Of a stretch of 64,000 nt of DNA, positions 16,961 to 24,049 are shown in pieces. A model generated the notes under the pieces. That model was not told the DNA's origin and searched no databases. It saw only the letters and a program-made list of their open reading frames with translations. The stretch comes from Amycolatopsis lurida. GTDB taxonomy: Bacteria; Actinomycetota; Actinomycetes; Mycobacteriales; Pseudonocardiaceae. How positions within the stretch are numbered: position 1 is the first letter of the stretch; every line of letters starts with the position of its first letter. A program made the position numbers and the translations under genes. The stretch covers positions 6,479,501 through 6,543,500 of the forward strand of contig NZ_FNTA01000004.1 in NCBI RefSeq assembly GCF_900105055.1, read 5' to 3'.

Positions 16961-17349
16961 GCCGACCCTCCCGTTTTCCGGGCACGGCGAATACACCCCA
17001 GCTTGCGCAATTCCTTTGCTCCGAATGGCGGAACGGAATCGTTGAACAGTATCAACGGGGCGTTACCGTGCTGTTTGCTACTGGTCGGTACGCTAATCAC
17101 GCGCCTGCCTGGTGACAAGAACTTCGGTGTGATCAAGACGTCACGTCCTGGTAACCGGAGAATTCTTGTTCTTTTGTGACAAAGGCGGGCGGGGGTCTTG
17201 TCCGTTCTTTCGTGTCCGGTGGCGCGTTGGTCCATTCGGGGCGCGGGGGTGGGTGAGAGACGCCGGGAAATCCGCGAAGGCCTCCTTGAGGGACCCAGAG
17301 TCCCTCAAGGAGGCCTTCACGGAACTGCGCCGAAAGCGCGAGAAGCGCC
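16961..17349. other. Upstream region of the mce operon, no gene
   Basis: This gap of about 390 bases holds the presumed mce promoter. It contains GTGACAA at 17112-17118 and at 17176-17182. It also holds a long hairpin at 17271-17323, which lies beyond the end of the oxidoreductase gene transcribed towards it. I see no coding sequence in it. Confidence 0.5.
17271..17323. terminator. Perfect hairpin of the GAAGGCCTCC family
   Basis: Arms of about 23 bases (left arm starts CCGCGAAGGCCTCCTTGAGG) with a five-base loop. It lies 27 bases downstream of the minus-strand oxidoreductase stop and is probably its terminator. It shares its outer stem with the hairpins at 645 and 6980, but the inner stem differs. 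Confidence 0.65.
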
Positions 17350-18345
17350 TCAGCGGGCCAGTTCGGACACCAGGTCGTACGACCGCACCCGGTCCGCCTG
17401 GTCGTGCACCATGGTCGTGATCATCAGTTCGTTCGCGCCCGTGTCGGCCAGCAGGGTCTCGAGTCCCTTGTGGACCGTCTCGGGTGAACCGATGATGCTG
17501 CTCGCGGCGCGGTCCTCGATGAACACACGCTCGATGTCGGTGTACGGGTAGGCCGCGGCCTCTTCCGGCGTCGGCAGCGGGATGGGGCGGCCCTTGCGCA
17601 GGCTGAGGAACGTCAGGCCGCTGGGGGCGGCGAGGTACTGGGCCCGCTCGTCGGTCTCGGCGGCCACCACGGAGACGCCGAGCATCACGTACGGCTCGTC
17701 GAGGACGTCCGACGGTTTGAACGAATCGCGGTAGAGCGCCACGGCGGGAAGCGTGTTCTCGGCGCTGAAGTGGTGCGCGAACGAGAACGGCAGGCCCAGC
17801 TCGCCCGCCATCCGCGCGCTGAAACCGCTCGATCCGAGCAGCCACACCGGCGGCTTGTTGCCTTCGGCGGTCACGGCGTTGACGGCGCGCTGGTCGGAGT
17901 GCTCGAAGTAGGCCAGCAGTTCCGCGAACTGCTGCGGGAAGTTCTCCGCGGTGAGCCCGCCGGGGCCGCGCAGCGCGAGCGCGGTCCGCTGGTCGGTGCC
18001 CGGGGCACGCCCGATGCCGAGGTCGATCCGGCCGGGGTGGAACGCCTCCAGGGTGCCGAACTGCTCGGCCACCACCAGCGGCGCGTGGTTCGGCAGCATG
18101 ACCCCGCCGGAGCCGACCCGGATGCGTTCGGTGGCGGCCGCGACCTGGCCGATCATCACGGCGGTCGCGGAGCTCGCGATACCGGGCATGTTGTGGTGCT
18201 CGGCGAGCCAGTACCGGTGGTAGCCGAGGGCTTCGGTCCGGCGCGCGAGATCGAGAGTGTTGCGCAGTGAATCCGCGACACCGCCTCCCGCCACGACGGG
18301 CGCGAGGTCGAGCACGGACAGCGGGATGTCAGGCAAGGAGGTCAC
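17350..18345 (-). CDS. LLM-class flavin-dependent oxidoreductase
   Basis: This 331-residue single-domain protein of the luciferase-like monooxygenase family has IPLSVLDLAPV at the start, YWLAEHHNMPG near residue 45, GSGGVMLPNHAPLVVAEQ near 85 and GRIDLGIGRAPGTD near 110. These are hallmarks of the MsnO8-type subgroup, which uses reduced flavin to oxidise small organics. The substrate is unknown. The GTG at 18345 is taken as the start because the conserved family N-terminus begins there; no clear ribosome-binding site is present. The gene stands alone. Confidence 0.88.
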   Translation of the reverse strand: MTSLPDIPLSVLDLAPVVAGGGVADSLRNTLDLARRTEALGYHRYWLAEHHNMPGIASSATAVMIGQVAAATERIRVGSGGVMLPNHAPLVVAEQFGTLEAFHPGRIDLGIGRAPGTDQRTALALRGPGGLTAENFPQQFAELLAYFEHSDQRAVNAVTAEGNKPPVWLLGSSGFSARMAGELGLPFSFAHHFSAENTLPAVALYRDSFKPSDVLDEPYVMLGVSVVAAETDERAQYLAAPSGLTFLSLRKGRPIPLPTPEEAAAYPYTDIERVFIEDRAASSIIGSPETVHKGLETLLADTGANELMITTMVHDQADRVRSYDLVSELAR

Positions 18346-18509
18346 GCGTCGGTACAACGCCTCGGGTCCCCGATCCCTTCCCGTGCCTGTCAATCGATCG
18401 AAATTAACCGGCTCGATGTACCCGGTACTCGGCGGAGTTCCCCCGTTTCCACGGTACGGTTGCCCCCTAATGCGAGCTTGGGAAAACCACTGAAAAGAAA
18501 GGATTAAAG

Positions 18510-21500
18510 GTGCCGCGTCCGGAACGACCGCTGGACCCCGGGGATGATCCGTTGCTGGGGTTCGCCGCCGATCTCCGGCGGCTGCGGGAGAAGGCCGGAA
18601 ATCCGACGTACCGGGAGCTGGGCAGGCGCGCCCACTACTCCGCGGGCACCCTCTCCGAAGCCGCCGGCGGGAAGAAGATGCCCAGCTTGGCGGTCACGTT
18701 GGCCTATGTCCGGGCGTGCGACGGCCCCGAGGAGGAGTGGGAGGCGCGATGGCACGACGTGACCGAGCGGACGCGCGCCGGAGTCAATGATTCACCGGTT
18801 GCCCCGTCGAATGGGGAATCCGCCCCTTATATCGGTCTGACCGCATTCGGGCCGGATGACGCGAGCCGATTCTTCGGCCGCGAACAACTTGTCGGAAAAC
18901 TCGTCACGAGGCTTTCGGGCCAACGATTCTTGGCCGTTCTCGGGGCTTCGGGTTCCGGTAAGTCGTCCTTGCTCCGGGCAGGCCTCCTTCCGGCACTGGC
19001 CGAGACCTCCATCACGCTCCTGATGACCCCCGGATCGAGGCCGTTGCAGGAGTGCGCCGTCCAGTTCGGCGCCGCCCTCGGGCTCGCGCCCGGCGGGCTG
19101 CTCGCGGAGTTCACCGAGCATCCGCGCAACCTCGGCCTCGCCGCCCGCCAGCTGGTCGCCGACCGCGACGGCGACGTCGTGCTGGTCGTCGACCAGTTCG
19201 AGGAGGTCTTCACGCTCTGCCAGGACACCGACGAACGGGCGGCCTTCCTGTCGGCGCTGGTCACCGCGACGACCGAGCCGGAGAGCCGGACCCGGGTCGT
19301 CCTCGGTATCCGCACCGACTTCTACACCCACTGCGCACGGCATCCCGAGCTGGTCGAGGCCATGCAGGACGCGCAGATCCTCGTCGGCCCGATGAGCACC
19401 GAGGAGCTGCGGCAGGCCATCTCGCGGCCGGCGATCGACGCCGGATACCGCGTCGAGAACGCGCTGGTCTCGCGGCTGGTCGCCGACGCGACCGGGCAGC
19501 CCGGCGTGCTGCCGCTGCTCTCGCACGCGCTGCTGGAAACCTGGCGCCGCCGTCACGGCAACACCCTCACCCTCACCGGCTACGAGTCCACCGGCGGGAT
19601 CGAACGCTCGGTCGCGCAGACCTCCGAGCACACCTTCACCGCGCTGACCGAACACCAGCAGCGGCTGGCGAACCAGATCTTCCTGCGGATGACCGCGCTC
19701 GGCGAAGGCACCGAGGACACCAAACGCCGCATCACCCGCGACGAGGTGGACGCCGACGACCCGGACGTCGCCGTCGTACTGGACAGGCTGGCGTCTTCGC
19801 GGCTGGTCACGCTCGACGACAACGGCATCGAGATCGCGCACGAGGCGCTGATCCGGGGCTGGCCGCGCCTGCGCGAATGGCTCGCCGAGGACCGTGAAGG
19901 CCTGCGCGTGCACCGCCAGCTCACCGAGGCGACCGACGCCTGGGAATCCGTCGGCCGCGACGACGGTTGGCTCTACCGCGGCGCGAGGCTGGCCATCGCC
20001 AGGGAGTGGGCGGCGGAGCACGACAGCGCGCTATCCCAGCGTGAACGCAGGTTCCTCGACGCGAGCGCCGCGATCGAGAACCACGAGCAGGCCGTCGCCC
20101 GGCGCCGCACCCGAAGGCTGCGTCAGCTGGTCGCGCTCCTGGCCGTCCTGCTGGTGCTGGCGACGGCCGCGATGGCGTACGCCGTCCGTGCCGAGCAGAC
20201 CGCCACCAGCCAGCGCAACAGCGCGCTCGCGCAGAAGGTCGCCGGGCAGGCCATCGAGATGCGGACGACGAATCCGGCCTTGGCCGCCCAGCTCGCGCTG
20301 GCGGCGTACCGCGTCGATCCGAGTGTGGACACCCGGGGCAGTGTGCTCGGCATGTTCGAGTCGCCGTACTCGACCCGCGTCCGCGGGCACGGCCACCGCG
20401 TCAACGCGGCCGCCCTGCGCGGCGACGGCCAGGTGATGGTCACCGGCAGCTGGGACCACACCGCCAAGCTGTGGGACGTCAGGGATCCTCATCGCCCGAA
20501 CGAGCTGGCCACGCTCTCCGGGCACACCGAGAACGTCAACTCGGTGTCCTTCAGCGCCGACGGCGCCACGGTCGCGACGGCGGGCTGGGACAAGACCGCG
20601 CGACTCTGGAACGTCGCCGATCCGGCGAAACCCGGGCCGGGCGTCCTGGTCGGAGAGCATCCCAGCCGGGTCAACGCGGTGGCGTTCAGCCCGAAGGCGG
20701 CGGTGCTGGCCACCTCGGACGGCGACGGCACGGTGCGCTTGTTCGACGTCCGCGATCCCATGAAGCCGGTGCTGGCGGCCGCTCTCCCCGGGCACACCGG
20801 CAACGTCAACGGTCTCGCCTACGCCCCCGACGGGCGGACGCTCGTCTCGACCGGCGCCGACAAGACCGCGCGGTTGTGGGACGTCGCCGATCCGCTCAAG
20901 GCCAAGCCGCTCGGCGTGGTGAGCGGGCATACGGCCGGGGTCCACTCCGCGACGTTCAGCCCGGACGGCCGGACGCTCGCCACCGCGAGTATCGACCAGA
21001 CCGCGCGCCTGTGGAACGTCGCCGACCCGATGGCCCCGTCGCCGCTGGGGACGACGGCCGCGCACAAGACCATCGTGCGGTCCGTGGCGTTCAGTCCGGA
21101 CGGGACGACGCTGGCCACGACCGGTTTCGACCGCGCCGCACGGCTGTGGGACGTGACCGATCCGGCGAAACCGCGCGAGAAACCCGCGCTCGTCGGGCAT
21201 ACCGCGGCCGTGGTCTGGGCGGTGTTCTCCCCGGACGGCCGCACACTCGTGACCGCGAGCGACGACCAGACGGTGCGGATGTGGGATCTGCCGGGTCCCG
21301 CGATCAGCGGTCCGGCGAGGTCGGCCTGCCGGGCGGTCTTCAGCTCCGACGGGAAGCTGCTGGCCACCGGCAGCCAGGACGGCGCGGTGCGCCTGGTCGA
21401 CGTCTCCGACACCCGGAACCCGCGTGAGGTGGGCAAGGTCGCGGGCTTCGGCCAGGGCGTCTGCGGTCTCGCGTTCAGTCCGGACGGGCGGACGCTCGCC

Positions 21501-22325
21501 GCCGGCTCCTGGGACCACACCATGCGGCTGATCGACGTCACCGATCCGCGCAAGCCGGTCGACGCGGGCGTCTTCTACCGCCCGGAGGACGAAATCGATC
21601 CGGTCGCGTTCAGCCCGGACGGCCGGACGCTCGCGACCGCGGGCAGCGGGCACACCGTGAAGCTGTGGGACGTCGCCGACATCCGGCGGCCGGTCGAACT
21701 CGCGACCCTCACCGGGCACGAGGACGACGTCCATTCGCTCGCGTTCGGCCCCGACGGCCGCACCCTGCTCACCGGCGGGTGGGACCACACCGCCCGGTTG
21801 TGGGACGTCTCGATGGCGAAGACGCCGAAGCCGCTGTCGGTGCTGAAGGGGCATTCCGACACGGTCTTCTCGGTCGCCTACAGCCCGGACGGCAAACTCG
21901 CCGCGACCGGCAGCGCCGATCGCACCGGCCGGCTGTGGGACGTGACCGATCCGGCGGCCCCGCGGGAGAAGGCGCTCCTGGCCGGGCACACCGACAACGT
22001 CATCTCGGTCGCCTTCAGCGGGGAGGGGAAGACTCTCGCGACCGGCAGCTACGACCGGTCCGTGCGACTATGGGACGTCTCCGATCCGGGATCGGTCCGC
22101 GAATCGGCGAACCTGACCGACGACGTCGACCGGGTCAACGCCGTGGCGTTCGCCCCGGACGGCCACACCCTCGCGGGCTCGGTCGCGGACGGCAGCGTGA
22201 GGTTGTGGGAGACCAGTCCCGAACGGGCGGCCGAACGCATCTGCGCGACGGTGTACCCGCGGATCACGGCCGGCGAGTGGGAACAACACCTGCCGGGGCT
22301 CGATTACCGGCCTCCGTGCCCGTGA
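18510..22325 (+). CDS. HTH / STAND-ATPase / WD40-repeat protein
   Basis: This 1271-residue protein has an N-terminal Cro/C1-type helix-turn-helix (about 15-75). An nSTAND1-type NTPase follows, with Walker A GASGSGKSS (about 146-154) and Walker B VVLVVDQFEE near 225. A winged-helix/alpha-helical region leads to a hydrophobic segment (LVALLAVLLVLATAAMAYAV, about 542-562). Finally there are 14 WD40 repeats (about 625-1255), mostly ending LWDV, equal to two seven-bladed propellers. Such proteins are signalling ATPases in which the propellers sense a ligand and the NTPase switches; many are linked to defence or development. The start is GTG with AAAGGA upstream. No dedicated effector domain is visible and the gene is monocistronic. 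Confidence 0.85.
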   Translation: MPRPERPLDPGDDPLLGFAADLRRLREKAGNPTYRELGRRAHYSAGTLSEAAGGKKMPSLAVTLAYVRACDGPEEEWEARWHDVTERTRAGVNDSPVAPSNGESAPYIGLTAFGPDDASRFFGREQLVGKLVTRLSGQRFLAVLGASGSGKSSLLRAGLLPALAETSITLLMTPGSRPLQECAVQFGAALGLAPGGLLAEFTEHPRNLGLAARQLVADRDGDVVLVVDQFEEVFTLCQDTDERAAFLSALVTATTEPESRTRVVLGIRTDFYTHCARHPELVEAMQDAQILVGPMSTEELRQAISRPAIDAGYRVENALVSRLVADATGQPGVLPLLSHALLETWRRRHGNTLTLTGYESTGGIERSVAQTSEHTFTALTEHQQRLANQIFLRMTALGEGTEDTKRRITRDEVDADDPDVAVVLDRLASSRLVTLDDNGIEIAHEALIRGWPRLREWLAEDREGLRVHRQLTEATDAWESVGRDDGWLYRGARLAIAREWAAEHDSALSQRERRFLDASAAIENHEQAVARRRTRRLRQLVALLAVLLVLATAAMAYAVRAEQTATSQRNSALAQKVAGQAIEMRTTNPALAAQLALAAYRVDPSVDTRGSVLGMFESPYSTRVRGHGHRVNAAALRGDGQVMVTGSWDHTAKLWDVRDPHRPNELATLSGHTENVNSVSFSADGATVATAGWDKTARLWNVADPAKPGPGVLVGEHPSRVNAVAFSPKAAVLATSDGDGTVRLFDVRDPMKPVLAAALPGHTGNVNGLAYAPDGRTLVSTGADKTARLWDVADPLKAKPLGVVSGHTAGVHSATFSPDGRTLATASIDQTARLWNVADPMAPSPLGTTAAHKTIVRSVAFSPDGTTLATTGFDRAARLWDVTDPAKPREKPALVGHTAAVVWAVFSPDGRTLVTASDDQTVRMWDLPGPAISGPARSACRAVFSSDGKLLATGSQDGAVRLVDVSDTRNPREVGKVAGFGQGVCGLAFSPDGRTLAAGSWDHTMRLIDVTDPRKPVDAGVFYRPEDEIDPVAFSPDGRTLATAGSGHTVKLWDVADIRRPVELATLTGHEDDVHSLAFGPDGRTLLTGGWDHTARLWDVSMAKTPKPLSVLKGHSDTVFSVAYSPDGKLAATGSADRTGRLWDVTDPAAPREKALLAGHTDNVISVAFSGEGKTLATGSYDRSVRLWDVSDPGSVRESANLTDDVDRVNAVAFAPDGHTLAGSVADGSVRLWETSPERAAERICATVYPRITAGEWEQHLPGLDYRPPCP

Positions 22326-22449
22326 CCACGGCCGATTCGTTGTTCGGCGTTGTTGTTCGGTGAGATCGCCGTGACACCGAACAACGAAGAGGCGCTAGAA
22401 ATACCCCTGGACGTGCGATGCGTCCCCACATCGTTCACTCACCGGGGGT

Positions 22450-22499
22450 CTGAAGGGCTCCTTCAGGGCATTCACCAGTGTCCTGAAGGAGCCCTTCAG
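22450..22499 (+). terminator. Perfect 18-base-arm hairpin after the WD40 gene
   Basis: CTGAAGGGCTCCTTCAGG and its complement enclose a 14-base loop, 124 bases past the stop. It resembles the GAAGGCCTCC hairpins in style but has its own stem sequence. It is a likely terminator. Confidence 0.6.
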
Positions 22500-22528
22500 C
22501 TTTTCGCGCTTCTTGTGTTCCGCGCCCG

Positions 22529-22753
22529 ATCACGCGAGTTACGCCTCCAATCACGCGAGTCGCGCCCCCAAGCACGCGAGTGACGTCCCCAACCACGTGA
22601 GTCGCGCCCCGAATCACGCGTGTCGTCCATCCAGTCACGCGTGTCGTCCGTTCGATCACGCGTGTCGTCCATCCCGCACCGCCGAACTCGCGTGATCAGG
22701 CACGTAACTCGCGTGCTTGGGGGCGTAACTCGCGTGATCGGATGGACGACACG
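22529..22753. repeat. 21-bp repeat array in inverted arrangement (left part)
   Basis: Seven direct units of exactly 21 bases start at 22529, 22550, 22571, 22592, 22613, 22634 and 22655 (core ATCACGCGAGT, or ATCACGCGTGT in the last three). After a spacer of about 10 bases, complementary units run the other way from 22685, 22706, 22727 and 22748. The last is split by the IS element and continues at 24021. The same unit occurs at 35582 and 46772. The array lies between two convergent genes. Confidence 0.85.
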
Positions 22754-22817
22754 TGGAGTTGCCCCCGTGATGCGGACACCTTGATTCCAGACGCTGGTCT
22801 GGAGGGAGGATGTCCTG

Positions 22818-23105
22818 GTGTCTCGTAGGTCGAAGTATCCGGAGCAGTTCCGTCGTGACGCGATCGAGCTGGTCAACACGAGTGACAGGCCGTTGCGTCA
22901 GATCGCTCGTGAGCTGGGTGTCAATCACGAGACCCTGCGGTCGTGGGTGAACACCGCGAAACAGGCCGGGGAAGTCGGGCCGGTGGAGGATCCGGCGGTC
23001 GCCGATGAGGTGCAGCGGTTGCGGAAGCAGGTTGCTGAGCTGCAGAAAGAGAAGGAGATCCTGCGTAAAGCAGCCGCTTATTTTGCCAAAGAGATGGATC
23101 GATGA
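22818..23105 (+). CDS. IS3-family transposase OrfA
   Basis: This 95-residue protein has a helix-turn-helix (LRQIARELGVNHETLRSWV, about 30-48) that binds the IS ends. It ends in a leucine-zipper-like helix (LRKQVAELQKEKEILRKAAA). The GTG at 22818 follows GGAGGGAGG by eight bases. Its stop overlaps the orfB start (ATGA). Confidence 0.93.
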   Translation: MSRRSKYPEQFRRDAIELVNTSDRPLRQIARELGVNHETLRSWVNTAKQAGEVGPVEDPAVADEVQRLRKQVAELQKEKEILRKAAAYFAKEMDR

Positions 23106-23983
23106 TCTACCGCTACCGGTTCATCTCCGAGCATCGCGCCGAGTTCGGCGTGAAGCGGTTGTGCCAGGTCCTGGGTCTGCGCCGGCAGGGTTTCCACGAG
23201 TGGGCCGCCGCCGAGGCGGCCCGGGAGGCCGCGGCGGAACAGGAGCGGGAGCTGATAGCGGTGATCGCCTCGATCCACACGCAGCACCGGGGCGCCTATG
23301 GGCAGCCCCGGATCACCGCGGAGCTGCGCCGCCGCGGACACGTGGTGAACCACAAACGAGTCGAGCGGCTGATGCGGGAGCAGGGCCTGGCCGGGATCAC
23401 CCGCCGCAAACGCCGGAGCCTGACCAAACCCGCCGCTGCTGCGGTGACACCGGTGGCGGACGTGATCCGCCGTGATTTCACCGCCGAGCATCCTGGTCGT
23501 CGGTTCGTCGGGGACATCACCTACCTGCCCACGTTCCAGGGCTGGCTTTACCTGGCCACGGTGATCGACCTGCACAACCGCGAGATCGTCGGGCACGCGA
23601 TGGGCGATCACCTGCGCGCCGACCTGGTCTGCGACGCGATCACCCTGGCCACCGCACGCGGCCTGATCCACCCCGACGCGGTCTTCCACTCCGACCGCGG
23701 CGTCCAATACACCTCGGCCCAGTTCCGCGCCGCGCTCACCGAACACCGGATCCGGCCCTCGATCGGACGGACCGGATCCTGCTACGACAACGCCGTCGCC
23801 GAAGCGTTCTTCGCCACCCTCAAAACCGAGATCGGCACCACCATCTGGCCCACCCGCCACCAGGCACGACACGACCTATACCGCTACCTCCACTACTACA
23901 ACCACAACCGTCTACATTCGACACTCGGCCACCGCACACCCCACGAAACCCGAACCAACTACAGTCACCAACAAGCCGCGTGA
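23102..23983 (+). CDS. IS3-family transposase OrfB (DDE integrase)
   Basis: This 293-residue protein has an N-terminal HTH_21-type segment (YGQPRITAELRRRGHVVNHK) and an rve catalytic core with the DDE triad: Asp in FVGDITYL, Asp in FHSDRGVQY and Glu in NAVAEAFFATLK. It lies in the -1 frame relative to orfA. Its own ATG overlaps the orfA stop, so it can be made by coupled re-initiation; the usual fused OrfAB by -1 slippage is possible, but I see no classic A-rich slippery heptamer. Confidence 0.93.
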   Translation: MIYRYRFISEHRAEFGVKRLCQVLGLRRQGFHEWAAAEAAREAAAEQERELIAVIASIHTQHRGAYGQPRITAELRRRGHVVNHKRVERLMREQGLAGITRRKRRSLTKPAAAAVTPVADVIRRDFTAEHPGRRFVGDITYLPTFQGWLYLATVIDLHNREIVGHAMGDHLRADLVCDAITLATARGLIHPDAVFHSDRGVQYTSAQFRAALTEHRIRPSIGRTGSCYDNAVAEAFFATLKTEIGTTIWPTRHQARHDLYRYLHYYNHNRLHSTLGHRTPHETRTNYSHQQAA

Positions 23984-24016
23984 AAACCCCGTGTCCGCCA
24001 TCCGGGGGCAACTCCA

Positions 24017-24049
24017 CACGCGTGATCAGATGGACGACACGCGTGATCA
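24017..24049. repeat. 21-bp repeat array, right part beyond the IS
   Basis: These are the target duplication CACG and the rest of the inverted units (CGTGATCAGATGGACGACAC, then ACGCGTGATCAG), running into the stop codon of the helicase gene at 24047. Joined to 22753, they complete the interrupted unit. Confidence 0.8.

Larger units (their letters stand above)
22754..24016 (+). mobile_element. IS3-family insertion sequence, complete, with target duplication
   Basis: This 1263-base element has terminal inverted repeats of 26 bases, 22 of them matching (ends TGGAGTTGCCCCCG). It contains overlapping orfA and orfB. A four-base duplication, CACG, flanks it at 22750-22753 and 24017-24020, which fits the 3-4 bp duplications of IS3. 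Removing the element and one CACG restores a perfect 21-bp unit of the surrounding array. Both ORFs are intact, so it may still be active. Confidence 0.95.

Noticed and set aside
16961..17349. Hidden gene for an mce regulator or FadD-type ligase before yrbEA
   Set aside because: The only open frames are antisense or shift shadows of the oxidoreductase gene, and none has a start with a ribosome-binding site.
22529..22753. Regularly spaced repeats as a CRISPR array
   Set aside because: Units are adjacent with no spacers, reverse orientation halfway, and no cas genes are in the window.
23060..23105. Frameshift or inactivation between the two transposase frames
   Set aside because: The orfA stop and orfB start overlap as ATGA in the -1 frame, the normal IS3 layout, so the element is not broken.
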